Assembly (NCBI GenBank): GCA_910576385.1 | Contig: CAJTIR010000001.1 | Location: 210,091-274,090 of the forward strand | Direction of reading: 5' to 3' | DNA from: Lachnospiraceae bacterium | GTDB taxonomy: Bacteria; Bacillota; Clostridia; Lachnospirales; Lachnospiraceae | Length of the DNA: 64,000 nucleotides | In this document: in pieces, positions 9,079 through 18,194 of the stretch | Numbering within the stretch: position 1 is the stretch's first letter | Layout: each line of letters starts with the position of its first letter | Notes under the pieces: generated by a model | Databases searched by the model: none | What the model saw: the letters and a program-made list of their open reading frames with translations, nothing else | Told to the model about the DNA's origin: nothing | Program-made: the position numbers and the translations under genes

Positions 9079-10202
9079 TGTGGAAAAGAAGAGCCGTATA
9101 TTTGGCATGTTTGGGGATGTTTATGCTCTGTGGATGTGAGTCTGTGGAGTTGGAGCAGCGCAGTTTTCCCCTGGCAGTGGGAATTGATTTGCAAAAGACA
9201 GAGGCAGGAGAGGAAAAGAAAAATCAAAATGCAGAACTAGAGGAAAGATCTTTGATTGTAAGCTTTGATTTTCCCGATTTGGCGCAAATTTCAGAAAAAG
9301 GAAAGACTACAGATACAGCAATGGGCTTGTCCTTAGAAGGAATGGATATGTACCATGTGGAAAAATCATATGAGAATAATACCAATCGGGTACTGGATTA
9401 CAATCACATGAAGGCCATTGTGTTGGGACAAAATATGTTTGAAGACCAAAGGCAGCTTCGCAGTCTGCTTTTGTCCTGGGAACAGCGGGAAGCCTCCGCT
9501 AGAAACACCAGCCTTCTAATTGGCAGTGAATCAGCAGCAAAGATTCTTTCGCTAACGGATGAGACTGAAGGTTCGATGGGAAAATATTTGGAAGAAATGT
9601 TGGAGAGTCAGAAAGATTTCAAGCAAAATAAAATTGCCACGATTGGGGATTTAATGAACCAATGGCATAATCAGGATGAATTGTTGTTGATTCCAGTACT
9701 CACGGAACAGGGCAATCGTCCCGTGATCACCAAATATGCAGCAGTACTCAATTTTAGTTATCGGGGAATGATTACCGTGGAGGAGGCAATGGAAGTATTT
9801 TTCTGTCAGGGGCTTTTAAAGAAATTTACTGTTGAGCCAGTCAAGAATGAGGTGGTGGAGATTTCTGGTATTCAGGTCAGTCTTGATATTAAAAAACAGA
9901 AAGATACGCCGACAGTAACTGTTTCTATTTCGGGCAAAGGAAAGCTTAAGACGGGACAAGTTTCTTCAACGCAGCAGCAGTATCAATTGGAACAGAAAAT
10001 AGAACGGCATCTTATTGCTAATTTGCAGGATACTGCAAAGAAATTGAAAGAGAAATTTGGCATGGATATGACAAACAGTTATCTCTCACTGGGCGGATTC
10101 GACCGAGAACTTTATCAAGTATATGAAAATCTTCCTGATATGTACAATGAGAAGGTAGAGCAGATTTTTGAGGTCGATATTAATTTGATGGATTGGGAAT
10201 AA
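9078..10202 (+). CDS. Germination lipoprotein, GerAC/GerKC family (C subunit)
   Basis: The start at 9078 (ATGTGGAAAAGA) overlaps the previous stop and has AGGAGGG before it, giving 374 residues. A signal peptide with a lipobox, FMLCGC near residues 15-20, marks it as a membrane-anchored lipoprotein. The following FPLAVGIDLQK, the central ARNTSLLIGS and TEQGNRPVITKYAAVLNF, and a C-terminal Ger(x)C domain ending in FGMDMTN and VDINLMDWE fit the family. Together with the two upstream proteins it forms a complete germinant receptor. The mature protein probably sits on the outer face of the inner spore membrane. Confidence 0.93.
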   Translation: MWKRRAVYLACLGMFMLCGCESVELEQRSFPLAVGIDLQKTEAGEEKKNQNAELEERSLIVSFDFPDLAQISEKGKTTDTAMGLSLEGMDMYHVEKSYENNTNRVLDYNHMKAIVLGQNMFEDQRQLRSLLLSWEQREASARNTSLLIGSESAAKILSLTDETEGSMGKYLEEMLESQKDFKQNKIATIGDLMNQWHNQDELLLIPVLTEQGNRPVITKYAAVLNFSYRGMITVEEAMEVFFCQGLLKKFTVEPVKNEVVEISGIQVSLDIKKQKDTPTVTVSISGKGKLKTGQVSSTQQQYQLEQKIERHLIANLQDTAKKLKEKFGMDMTNSYLSLGGFDRELYQVYENLPDMYNEKVEQIFEVDINLMDWE

Positions 10203-10207
10203 AAATT

Positions 10208-10235
10208 GTATAAAGCAGTTGTTTTTGGCAATACT
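10208..10235 (+). promoter_or_regulatory. Candidate sigma-F promoter of spoIIR
   Basis: GTATA (10208-10212), a 14-bp spacer and GGCAATACT (10227-10235) match the forespore sigma-F pattern GTATA and GGnnAnAnT. In Bacillus, spoIIR is transcribed by sigma-F, so element and gene agree. It begins 6 bp after the ger operon stop. Confidence 0.6.
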
Positions 10236-10276
10236 TTCCTTAGCCGGCAATAGAAAAGACAAGGATGGTATTAGTT

Positions 10277-10900
10277 ATGAAACGATGGATTAAAATTGTG
10301 ATGGTATGTGCAGTGGCAGCGCTGCTGTTTGGTGGAATGTATCAATATAGACAGCAGCGCCTGACAGAAGAAATTGCCGGAAAAATTATCCGTTTCCATG
10401 TGCGGGCAAACAGTGATACAAAGGCAGATCAGGAATTAAAGCTGAAGGTGCGGGATGCAATAGGGACTTATATGCAGCCCAAACTTTCCGGTATTACAGA
10501 TATTAACACCAGCCGCAAAGTAGTAGAGCAAAACTTAAAGCAGGTTGAGAATACGGCCTCTGGTGTCATTGCAGCAGAGGGATATACATATGATGTCAAA
10601 GCTTCTCTGACGGTCACAGATTTTCCAGAAAAAACCTATGGCCCTTATACATTTCCGGCGGGAAAATATGAGGCATTGGAGGTAGTGATTGGAAAAGGAG
10701 GCGGGCATAACTGGTGGTGCGTGATGTACCCCAATCTCTGTTTTTTTAACAGTACGTATGAAGTGGTAGATCAAGAAGCGGAAAAATCCCTACATCAGGT
10801 ATTGACACAGGAGGAGTATCAAAGTTTAATGGAGCAGAAAAATTATCAAGTAAAATTTGCACTTGTGGAGCGAATCCAGAAATTCTTTGAAAATCTGTAA
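10277..10900 (+). CDS. spoIIR: Stage II sporulation protein R
   Basis: SpoIIR is made in the forespore and secreted into the intermembrane space, where it triggers SpoIIGA to cleave pro-sigma-E. The 207-residue protein begins with a basic, hydrophobic export signal (MKRWIKIVMVCAVAALLFGG). Diagnostic motifs are IIRFHVRANSDTKADQELKLK and the C-terminal GKGGGHNWWCVMYPNLCF. The key GGGHNWWCVMYP is intact. ATG 10277 is preferred over ATG 10265 because AAGGATGG lies at the proper distance from it. A candidate sigma-F promoter precedes it. It is not co-directional by design with ger, since the gap of 74 bp carries its own promoter. Confidence 0.95.
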   Translation: MKRWIKIVMVCAVAALLFGGMYQYRQQRLTEEIAGKIIRFHVRANSDTKADQELKLKVRDAIGTYMQPKLSGITDINTSRKVVEQNLKQVENTASGVIAAEGYTYDVKASLTVTDFPEKTYGPYTFPAGKYEALEVVIGKGGGHNWWCVMYPNLCFFNSTYEVVDQEAEKSLHQVLTQEEYQSLMEQKNYQVKFALVERIQKFFENL

Positions 10901-10906
10901 TGGCGG

Positions 10907-10934
10907 TTGTAAAATCCAGAAAGCATGTTATAAT
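10907..10934 (+). promoter_or_regulatory. Sigma-A-type promoter for the LytTR/GHKL/ABC gene cluster
   Basis: TTGTAA (10907-10912) and TATAAT (10929-10934) are separated by 16 bp, placing the start of transcription near 10941, about 77 bases before the response regulator start. Confidence 0.6.
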
Positions 10935-11017
10935 TTTATTGACCTGAAAAGATTCTCTAAGTGGTAATTGATCAGGTGTTATTCGTAAATTATAGTGTGA
11001 CAAGGAGTTGGAGGGAA

Positions 11018-11731
11018 GTGTTCAAGATAGCAATTTGTGATGATGAGGACACACTTATTTGTCAGTTAAAAGATCATTTGAATCAGTATGCAGACGAGAC
11101 AAACAAAGAGTTTTGTTTTTTTACCTTTCATGATGGCAGTGAGCTGCTGCAGGAATATAGTCCTGATTTTGACTTAATTTTTTTGGATATAAAAATGGCA
11201 CAAATCAACGGTTTAAAAACTGCTGAAGCAATTCGAAAAATGGACAGCACAGTGGGAATTATTTTTTTGACGTCTTTAAAACAGTATGTATGGAAAGGCT
11301 ATCAGTATCGTGCCGTCAATTACTTACTAAAACCTGTAAAATATGGAGTTCTGAAAATGGAACTGGAACGTTATTTTGACCATTACCAAGGTAAGGATGA
11401 GCCATATTTCAGTTTTTCAAATGATAGGGGAAAATATAAGGTTCTGTATAAGAATCTTTGTTATGCACATACAGAGAAACGCAATGTAATGCTGCATTTT
11501 GAGGGGCACAAACAAGTTATTTATAAGAACATGAAAGAAGTGTCTGCTCTGCTTTGTCAACAACCACAATTTGTTCGCTGCCATCAGAGTTTTGTGGTAA
11601 ATATGTCTTATATAAAAGGGATGGAAGGGATGGAAATTATTCTTATTACAGGAGAACATATTCCAATCAGCCAGCCAAAGCGAAAAGAATTTATGATGAA
11701 GTTGACAGATTATTGGGGGGATATACTGTGA
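11018..11731 (+). CDS. LytTR-family response regulator
   Basis: The 237-residue protein has a receiver domain (about 1-115) with acidic pocket CDDED near residues 8-11, phosphorylation site D57 (LIFLDIKM) and K105 (YLLKPV), then a LytTR DNA-binding domain (about 135-235) with NLCYAHTEKRNVMLHF and FVRCHQSFVVNMSYI. Such regulators bind pairs of short direct repeats. GTG at 11018 is the likeliest start, with AAGGAG 10 bases before; an in-frame TTG at 11008 is possible. Its stop overlaps the kinase start (GTGA). The downstream ABC transporter is the probable target by position. Confidence 0.88.
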   Translation: MFKIAICDDEDTLICQLKDHLNQYADETNKEFCFFTFHDGSELLQEYSPDFDLIFLDIKMAQINGLKTAEAIRKMDSTVGIIFLTSLKQYVWKGYQYRAVNYLLKPVKYGVLKMELERYFDHYQGKDEPYFSFSNDRGKYKVLYKNLCYAHTEKRNVMLHFEGHKQVIYKNMKEVSALLCQQPQFVRCHQSFVVNMSYIKGMEGMEIILITGEHIPISQPKRKEFMMKLTDYWGDIL

Positions 11732-13026
11732 TTTCATGTTTACATTTTATTACTTTTATGGTTGTTCTAGGTTATCAGTTTTTGTTTTATTGGATCTTAC
11801 ATACTTTTATTCCGCTAAAGGCTAATGTGATAATGCGTGTGGCTGCATTTTTTCTCTCACTATTTATTGCAGATACGATTATTTATCAGAATGATTTCGA
11901 TAACATTGTACTTTCCTTCTGTGCGCTGACAATCTATCTTTTGGTCTTTCATCAGGGTGGAATTATTGAAAAAATGACGGCAGTCTTTATTTTTTATCCG
12001 ATTATGATTTCCATAAACTTTTTATTGATGGATATTTTCAGTAAAATTTTCTTTGCTGTGGCAGGAAGGACAGAACCAGGTGCTGGAGGGTGGCCAGAGG
12101 GAATCCTTGTGGCAGAAGCGCTCATAAGCATGGGGCAGAATGTTGTGCGCTTGTTATTCTGGGCGGCAATCTGGAAGTTTTTAAGAGAACCACTTCAACG
12201 AATCCGTTTAAATCTAACCACAAAAATGTGGCTGATTGTCGACTCCATTATTATGGTATCAGGAATTGCCTGCTTTACCACGATTTATTTTATCACAAAC
12301 CAATCAGTGATTATCTATCCTCTGTGTATCGCCGCGGTATTTTCTTCCCTGGGCTGTGTCTGTCTGGTTGCATATATGAGTAATTCTATGCAAAATATGT
12401 ATGATGTACAAAAACTACAGATACAACAGAAGTACTATCGGGATAAGTTAAAAGAAGAAGAGAAGGTTCGTTCTATTTACCATGATATGAAAAATCATCT
12501 GCTTGTATTGGAGGGCAGTCAGGGGTCGGAGGTTGTACAACAGATGGTGAAAGATTTGCGTTCTCAGATTGCAGAGTATGAGTATTATGTTCATACAGAA
12601 AACGAGTTTTTGGATATTATTATCAGAGATAAGGCAGAATATGCCCGTGAAAAACAAATTGAGTTCTCGGCAGTGGTAGATTTTAGCGGCGTCAATTTTA
12701 TTGCACCTTTGGATATCAGCACATTGTTTGGCAATGGGCTTGACAATGCCATTGAAGCCAGTGAAAAACTTCCAGAAGAGCAGAGAATCATTCTTCTCAA
12801 AGCAGGAAAAGTGCAGAATTTTGTTTCGATTCTGATAGAAAATCATTGTGCGCAGAATAAGGATCTAAAAGAAAAAGATACATCAAAAAAAGATCATTTT
12901 CTGCATGGTTTTGGTATTTCTAATATGGAGAAAGCCGCCAGAAAATATGGAGGACATTTGACAATTAAAAATGAAAATGGAACATTTGTTTTAAAGATTT
13001 TAATTCCTATGCCAATTTTATCATAA
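11728..13026 (+). CDS. GHKL-type sensor histidine kinase (AgrC-like)
   Basis: From the GTG at 11728, which overlaps the regulator stop by 4 bp and follows TTGGGGGGAT, the protein is 432 residues. The first 210 residues contain six or so hydrophobic segments with no obvious extracellular domain. A short coiled coil follows, then the phosphoacceptor region YHDMKNHLLVLEG with H252, and a GHKL ATPase domain with N-box NGLDNAIEAS and G-box HGFGISNMEKAARKYGG. This is the architecture of peptide-sensing kinases such as AgrC. No pheromone precursor gene is evident. Partner: the LytTR regulator just upstream. Confidence 0.88.
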   Translation: MISCLHFITFMVVLGYQFLFYWILHTFIPLKANVIMRVAAFFLSLFIADTIIYQNDFDNIVLSFCALTIYLLVFHQGGIIEKMTAVFIFYPIMISINFLLMDIFSKIFFAVAGRTEPGAGGWPEGILVAEALISMGQNVVRLLFWAAIWKFLREPLQRIRLNLTTKMWLIVDSIIMVSGIACFTTIYFITNQSVIIYPLCIAAVFSSLGCVCLVAYMSNSMQNMYDVQKLQIQQKYYRDKLKEEEKVRSIYHDMKNHLLVLEGSQGSEVVQQMVKDLRSQIAEYEYYVHTENEFLDIIIRDKAEYAREKQIEFSAVVDFSGVNFIAPLDISTLFGNGLDNAIEASEKLPEEQRIILLKAGKVQNFVSILIENHCAQNKDLKEKDTSKKDHFLHGFGISNMEKAARKYGGHLTIKNENGTFVLKILIPMPILS

Positions 13027-13260
13027 ACTACACGAAGCCTGTTGTCTTTTATAGATGACAGGTTTTTATATTGGGAAATTTTTATTCACTTTCCGATTTG
13101 CTGTCTGTTCCTGCGCGCAGAATTTTGCAATGTAAGAGTCTGGATTGTAAAATTTGCGGCCTCAGTATTAGAATTTGCGTCTTCTATTGTATATCTTTTT
13201 AAATTGCGTATGATGGGTTTAAGCAGAAAATGATAGATGAAGCAGGAGGAAATAGTGATT

Positions 13261-13926
13261 ATGGCAATATTAAAAGCATCTCATTTAAAAAAATATTATG
13301 GAAAAGAAGAAAGCCTTGTAAAAGCATTGGACGATGTGAACGTATCTGTGGGGGAAGGGCAATTTGTAGCGATTATTGGTACTTCAGGCAGCGGAAAATC
13401 CACACTGTTACATATGCTTGGCGGCCTAGACAGACCAACTTCAGGCAGTGTGCAGGTGGAAAATAAAAGTATGGAGACAATGACTGAAGAGCAGCTTACC
13501 ATATTTCGCAGACGGCGAATTGGCTTTATCTTTCAGAACTATAATCTAATTCCCTATCTCACAGCATATGAAAATATTGTGCTGCCGGTTCGCTTGGACG
13601 GCAAGAGGGAAGACAAAAAATTTTTGGAGGAGATCATTCATTTTCTGGAATTGGATGGGAAACTCTACAATTATCCCAGCCATCTTTCCGGCGGACAGCA
13701 GCAGCGGGTGGCAATTGCCCGGGCATTGGTGTCAAAACCAGCTATTATTTTGGCGGATGAGCCGACAGGAAATCTTGATACCCGCACCAGTGATAAGGTG
13801 ATCAGTCTTTTAAAAATGACCAGTGAAAAATTTCAGCAGACCATTGTGATGATTACCCATAATCCAGAAATTGCCCAAAAAGCAGATCTGAAGATTCGCA
13901 TAGAAGATGGAAAAATTTACGCATAG
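13261..13926 (+). CDS. ABC transporter ATP-binding protein (MacB/LolD-type)
   Basis: The 221-residue ATPase has Walker [10 protein letters not shown] (40-48), Q-loop [10 protein letters not shown], signature [15 protein letters not shown], Walker [13 protein letters not shown] and H-loop [10 protein letters not shown]. The LDRPTSG and DEPTGNLD wording is typical of the MacB/LolD/BceA branch that works with FtsX-like permeases. ATG 13261 is used; AGGAGGA ends 10 bases before. An in-frame ATG at 13237 and GTG at 13255 are less well placed. It is 11 bp from the permease gene and forms the transporter with it, often for export of or resistance to antimicrobial peptides. Confidence 0.93.
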   Translation: MAILKASHLKKYYGKEESLVKALDDVNVSVGEGQFVAIIGTSGSGKSTLLHMLGGLDRPTSGSVQVENKSMETMTEEQLTIFRRRRIGFIFQNYNLIPYLTAYENIVLPVRLDGKREDKKFLEEIIHFLELDGKLYNYPSHLSGGQQQRVAIARALVSKPAIILADEPTGNLDTRTSDKVISLLKMTSEKFQQTIVMITHNPEIAQKADLKIRIEDGKIYA

Positions 13927-13937
13927 GAGGCAGGAAA

Positions 13938-16346
13938 ATGAGAGATAGAAAAGTGACGACAAAAATGATTTCTCTGATGTCAAAAGAGAGTTTAAAAGCC
14001 AGCCGTATGCGAAATATTTTTGTGATGATTACTATTGTCTTGGCATCTGCCCTGCTGACAGCTATTTTAATGTTTGCTGTGGGGCAAAGCCAGCGGACAA
14101 AAAATGCGCTCTCTCACAGACAGCAGGTAAGTTATTATAACTTAACGGATGAACAAGTGGAGGCGCTGAAAAAGGATGATCGCATTGCCTATCAGATCCA
14201 AATAAAAACAGGGATTCTCTCTGAAATGGATGGATTTGATATCATGCCTTATTATGTGAGTGAAATGACAGATCAGATTCTGGTCGCAGAATTGGAGAGC
14301 GGCACACTGCCAGCAGAAAAAGATCAGATTGCACTGCAGGCAGCAGTATTAAAAAAGTTGGGCGTTACGCCGGCAGTTGGAAGTAAAGTGACATTTACTT
14401 TCTATAATAAAATTACAGAGACCTTTACAGTATCAGGCATTTTAAAAGGCGGCGATACCGCAAAACAGTTTTCCGTTTTCTTTTCTAAGGATTATGCCGA
14501 GAATGGCAGTCAGTTAAAAGATATGCCATATGAGGTTCATGCAAAATTATATCATGCCGCCAATATGTACCCTGAGGAGTGCAAAGAAGCCATGTATGTG
14601 ATTGGCAGTGATGCAGGAATAGAAAGAAAATATATTAATCCCTCAAAGTCTTTTCTAGACTCGCTTTCCATAGATATGCAGTCGGTGATGATTTATGGAT
14701 TGGTGGGTATGGTAATTTTACTTGCCTGTATTCTTGTAATCTATGGTGTATTTTATCTGTCGGTAGTCGGAAGAATCCATCAGTTTGGACAGTTACGAAC
14801 CATTGGCATGACAAGAAAACAGATGAAAAAATTAGTTTCCCGTGAGGGCGGCATGTTGTTTTGGCGTTCTGCACCAATTGGAATTGTGATTGGCGGCATT
14901 GCTGGATATTTTATGATTTCAGATGGATTCACTATCCTAAATACATTGTGGATTATTGCGCTTGTATTTATTATTATATATAGCATTACCATGATTTCTG
15001 TCCATAAGCCTGCGCGCTTTGCAGCAGCGGTTTCCCCAATGGAAGCGCTTCGCTATGTGCCGCAGGACACCATGAAAAAAGCAGCCAACAGAAAAATGTG
15101 CCGCAGCTTGACGCCGATTGGTTTGGGTGCGATGAATTTTTCAAAGAACAGAAAAAAAGCGGTTATCACCATGCTCTCCTTGGGGTTAGGAGGTATTTTG
15201 TTTATGACGGCGGCTACTTATATGTCTTCTTTTGACAAGGCCAATTATGCGAGGCAGGGTTATTTTACAGATGCAGAATTTGATATTCAATATGCTGTGT
15301 CAGCAATTGAGCTAAATGAAAATGGCATAAGTGGTCTGCAGGCGCAGGCTCCATTAGACGATGATATGATAGCGAAAATCTTAGCGTTGGATGGGGTAAA
15401 AAATGTATATGAAGTAAAAGGGCTTGGTGTGAAATTTGATTGTCCGAAGCATGAGGAATTTAACACTGAGGACAGAATAAATTCAATCGCAGAAAAAGGA
15501 GGAGAAGAGCTTGAAAAATATTTAGAAGAAGGAGAGGCAGATTTTGCTAAACTGCTCAGTGGTGATTATGTTCTTATATCAGGAAATAGCACTGTCCAAG
15601 AAATTTATGGATGGAAGTTTGCAGTGGGCGATGCGGTCACATTCCATTATTATGACGGCGTAAAACGGGCAGAGAAGCAGGTGACGATCTTAGGCATTTT
15701 AAATCAACAATATGAGATAGATCATAAAAATACAGAAGGATGGTTTTTAATGCCAGAGCAGGCTATTTCAAATTTGGTATCGCATAATAGTTTAAATACG
15801 AATTTGATTGTGTCAACAGAAGCAGAGAAAGAAAGCGCAGTAGGAGAAAGTCTTACAAGAATGATTGAAAAAAGACCAGAGTTAAGTATGGAAACACTTG
15901 AGGAACGCAGAATCTCTTATGAACAAGCGGCAAATCAGATGTTCGGAGCCATCAGTGGTTTGGCAATTTTTATTATGATGTTTAGTATTTTAAGTATGAT
16001 GAATACACTGATTACTAATATTGTTACCCGCAAACAGGAACTTGCAATGTTAGAATCCATAGGTATGGACAAAAGACAAATTCAAAAAATGATTTTAGGT
16101 GAGAGTTTGCTTTTGGTATTTGTCGCTGTGGGAGTTACCATGACAATCGGCACGTTTTGTGGATATCTTTTGAGTAATGCTCTTTATCAAATTGGAGCAT
16201 TTTATATGGCATTTCGCTTTCCAGCGCTTTTTGCCTGTGCCTATGCAGGCGTATTGATTGTTGTGCCTCTTGCCATCACTTTTTTGTCATTGCACAGCTT
16301 TTCAAAAGAATCCTTAGTAGAGCGGTTAAGAGGGGCTGAGAATTGA
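13938..16346 (+). CDS. FtsX-like ABC transporter permease
   Basis: The 802-residue protein has the ten-helix layout of large FtsX/MacB-type permeases. One helix is near residues 25-47, with a long extracytosolic region after it. Three helices span about 250-355, then a helix near 405-420 and a second extracytosolic region (about 430-665). Three helices at the end (about 670-790) contain MNTLITNIVTRKQELAMLESIGM, given here by its core NIVTRKQELAMLESIGM. The same FtsX core appears in the first half as RIHQFGQLRTIGMTRKQMK. The size and duplication fit BceB-like or VEX-like permeases acting on peptides. It shares the operon with the ATPase and, by location, the two-component system. Confidence 0.9.
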   Translation: MRDRKVTTKMISLMSKESLKASRMRNIFVMITIVLASALLTAILMFAVGQSQRTKNALSHRQQVSYYNLTDEQVEALKKDDRIAYQIQIKTGILSEMDGFDIMPYYVSEMTDQILVAELESGTLPAEKDQIALQAAVLKKLGVTPAVGSKVTFTFYNKITETFTVSGILKGGDTAKQFSVFFSKDYAENGSQLKDMPYEVHAKLYHAANMYPEECKEAMYVIGSDAGIERKYINPSKSFLDSLSIDMQSVMIYGLVGMVILLACILVIYGVFYLSVVGRIHQFGQLRTIGMTRKQMKKLVSREGGMLFWRSAPIGIVIGGIAGYFMISDGFTILNTLWIIALVFIIIYSITMISVHKPARFAAAVSPMEALRYVPQDTMKKAANRKMCRSLTPIGLGAMNFSKNRKKAVITMLSLGLGGILFMTAATYMSSFDKANYARQGYFTDAEFDIQYAVSAIELNENGISGLQAQAPLDDDMIAKILALDGVKNVYEVKGLGVKFDCPKHEEFNTEDRINSIAEKGGEELEKYLEEGEADFAKLLSGDYVLISGNSTVQEIYGWKFAVGDAVTFHYYDGVKRAEKQVTILGILNQQYEIDHKNTEGWFLMPEQAISNLVSHNSLNTNLIVSTEAEKESAVGESLTRMIEKRPELSMETLEERRISYEQAANQMFGAISGLAIFIMMFSILSMMNTLITNIVTRKQELAMLESIGMDKRQIQKMILGESLLLVFVAVGVTMTIGTFCGYLLSNALYQIGAFYMAFRFPALFACAYAGVLIVVPLAITFLSLHSFSKESLVERLRGAEN

Positions 16347-16789
16347 TTTATGAATATAAAATTAAAATTGTCTGTGAGAGTGATATGATTGTAATTTCTC
16401 CCAAGATCATTGCATCGACAATAGAAAAAGTAAGAAATGCTGATAGTAAAGAAATAAAAATTCCTGTGGAGGAGCTTTTTCCACAGGAATATGTAAAATA
16501 TCTTGTCTGTGTGCTCAGAGCCAATATGCAAATAGAACCACAAAAGATAAGTTTGCTGGAGATTTATGGATTGCTTGCTGAACAGATCGAAGCTTTGCAA
16601 ATCAACTATCAGAGATGTTTTGATAACGTATACTTATGCAGATATCAATGCAATATCCAATTGGATTTATCTGTCAGTGAAATGTTTTATATGCTGATAA
16701 AAGAAAAGATGTCAAAATTTTTTTATATTTACAAGGATTTAGAGGGAAATGAGATTAAGACTGCCGTAACAAATACGGGAAATATTTGA
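16343..16789 (+). CDS. Hypothetical protein coupled to the ABC permease gene
   Basis: This 148-residue protein starts with a TTG that overlaps the permease stop by 4 bp (TTGA), with AGAGGGG before it, so it is translated as the last member of the transporter operon. It has no membrane segment or signal peptide. The C-terminal half (CRYQCNIQLDLSVSEMFYMLIKEKMSKFF) looks alpha/beta and carries several Cys and Tyr residues. The N-terminal half includes EIKIPVEELFPQEYVKYLV. I do not recognise a family. Given its coupling, it may be an accessory or immunity-like component, but that is inference only. Confidence 0.65.
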   Translation: MIYEYKIKIVCESDMIVISPKIIASTIEKVRNADSKEIKIPVEELFPQEYVKYLVCVLRANMQIEPQKISLLEIYGLLAEQIEALQINYQRCFDNVYLCRYQCNIQLDLSVSEMFYMLIKEKMSKFFYIYKDLEGNEIKTAVTNTGNI

Positions 16790-16868
16790 AAATCTGTGTT
16801 CACACTTGCATTTTTAAAGCAAAACGAGTAATATACATGTGTATGATCTATTTTGTGGAGAAAATGAG

Positions 16869-17699
16869 ATGAATCAACCATATGAGAATAAGAAATATGC
16901 TCCAATCGGAGTATTTGATTCTGGCGTCGGAGGATTGACAGTAGCACGTGAGATTATGCGTCAGCTTCCAGGAGAGCGGATCATTTATTTCGGAGATACG
17001 GCACGGGTGCCTTATGGCAGTAAATCCAGAGAGACGATTACCCGTTATTCCAGGCAGATTATTCGTTTCCTGGAATCTAAAGGGGTGAAGGCCATTGTGG
17101 TAGCGTGTAACACGGCCAGTGCATTTGCACTAGAGAAGATTCGCCCAGAAATGAAGATGCCCATTATCGGCGTGGTGAAACCGGGAGCGAAAGTGGCGGC
17201 AGAGCTTACAAAAAATGGACACATTGGTGTGATTGGAACGGAAGGAACAGTGGGGAGCCAAATTTATACAGAAATGATTCACAGACATAATCCGCAGGCA
17301 GTGGTGCTGGGAAAGGCCTGTCCTCTGTTTGTTCCTTTGGTGGAGGAAGGCTGGCTTAAGGATTCTGTGACAGTGGAAGTGGCAAAACGATATTTGGCTT
17401 CTTTTCAGGAGTCGGATATTGATACTCTGATTCTTGGATGTACACACTATCCTTTGCTGCGTTCTATGATTCAGGAGATTATGGGGGGCAAGGTCAGTTT
17501 GGTCAATCCCGCTTATGAGACAGCACAAGGATTAAAGCGGTTGTTAGAGCAGCACCAGCTTTCCAATGACGGCGGACAGACTAGGGAACCTATGTATCAA
17601 TTTTATGTCAGTGATGCGGCTGAGAAGTTTAAAAATTTTGCCAATTCTATTTTGCCGTGTGAAATAGAAGAGGCCCAATTAATACATATTGAGGAGTAA
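16869..17699 (+). CDS. murI: Glutamate racemase
   Basis: MurI converts L- to D-glutamate for peptidoglycan. The start at 16869 gives 276 residues; an in-frame ATG at 16839 would add ten residues of no family character. The two catalytic cysteines are in VVACNTASA and LGCTHYPLL, and the substrate-binding N-terminus IGVFDSGVGGLTV and YFGDTARVPYGSKS are intact. It is followed after 2 bp by the DUF1934-type gene, a pairing I recognise from many clostridia. The product is a cytosolic enzyme and should be essential. Confidence 0.95.
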   Translation: MNQPYENKKYAPIGVFDSGVGGLTVAREIMRQLPGERIIYFGDTARVPYGSKSRETITRYSRQIIRFLESKGVKAIVVACNTASAFALEKIRPEMKMPIIGVVKPGAKVAAELTKNGHIGVIGTEGTVGSQIYTEMIHRHNPQAVVLGKACPLFVPLVEEGWLKDSVTVEVAKRYLASFQESDIDTLILGCTHYPLLRSMIQEIMGGKVSLVNPAYETAQGLKRLLEQHQLSNDGGQTREPMYQFYVSDAAEKFKNFANSILPCEIEEAQLIHIEE

Positions 17700-17701
17700 A
17701 T

Positions 17702-18154
17702 ATGACGAAAGATGTACTTTTATCTATCAGCGGACTGCAGTTTGCGGCAAAGGATGAAGAAGATATAGAGCCGGTAGAGATGATTACTGCGGGGGACTAT
17801 TACAAGAAAAACGGAAAGCATTATATTTTGTATGATGAGGTTATGGAAGGTTTTGACGGCAATACCAAAAATATTATTAAGCTCACAGAGGATTCTTTGG
17901 ATATCACCAAGAAGGGGATCTCCAATGTCCATATGGTATTTGAGAAAAATAAGAAAAATGTATCTTATTACAATACGCCTTTTGGAAGTCTTTTGATTGG
18001 CATTGACGCCAAGAGCGTTGATATTGCGGAGACAGAATCCCATATTGATGTCAAGATAAAATATAATTTGGAAGTAAATTATGAACATTTGGCAGACTGT
18101 TCTATTACAATGAGTATTCAGTCAAAGGAATCGGGAGACTTTACACTTTCCTGA
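17702..18154 (+). CDS. DUF1934 (YwiB-type) protein
   Basis: The 150-residue protein has the lipocalin-like beta-barrel pattern of the DUF1934/YwiB group: KDVLLSISGLQF at the start, then GDYYKKNGKHYILYDEV, a middle TPFGSLLIGIDAKSV and a final YNLEVNYEHLADCSITMSI. There is no signal peptide. The gene starts 2 bp after murI with GAGGAG as ribosome binding site, so the two are cotranscribed. The function of the family is not established. The domain number is from memory. Confidence 0.8.
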   Translation: MTKDVLLSISGLQFAAKDEEDIEPVEMITAGDYYKKNGKHYILYDEVMEGFDGNTKNIIKLTEDSLDITKKGISNVHMVFEKNKKNVSYYNTPFGSLLIGIDAKSVDIAETESHIDVKIKYNLEVNYEHLADCSITMSIQSKESGDFTLS

Positions 18155-18194
18155 TCAAAGAATGTGTGACAAGTCAGCTAAAGGAGAATAAAAA

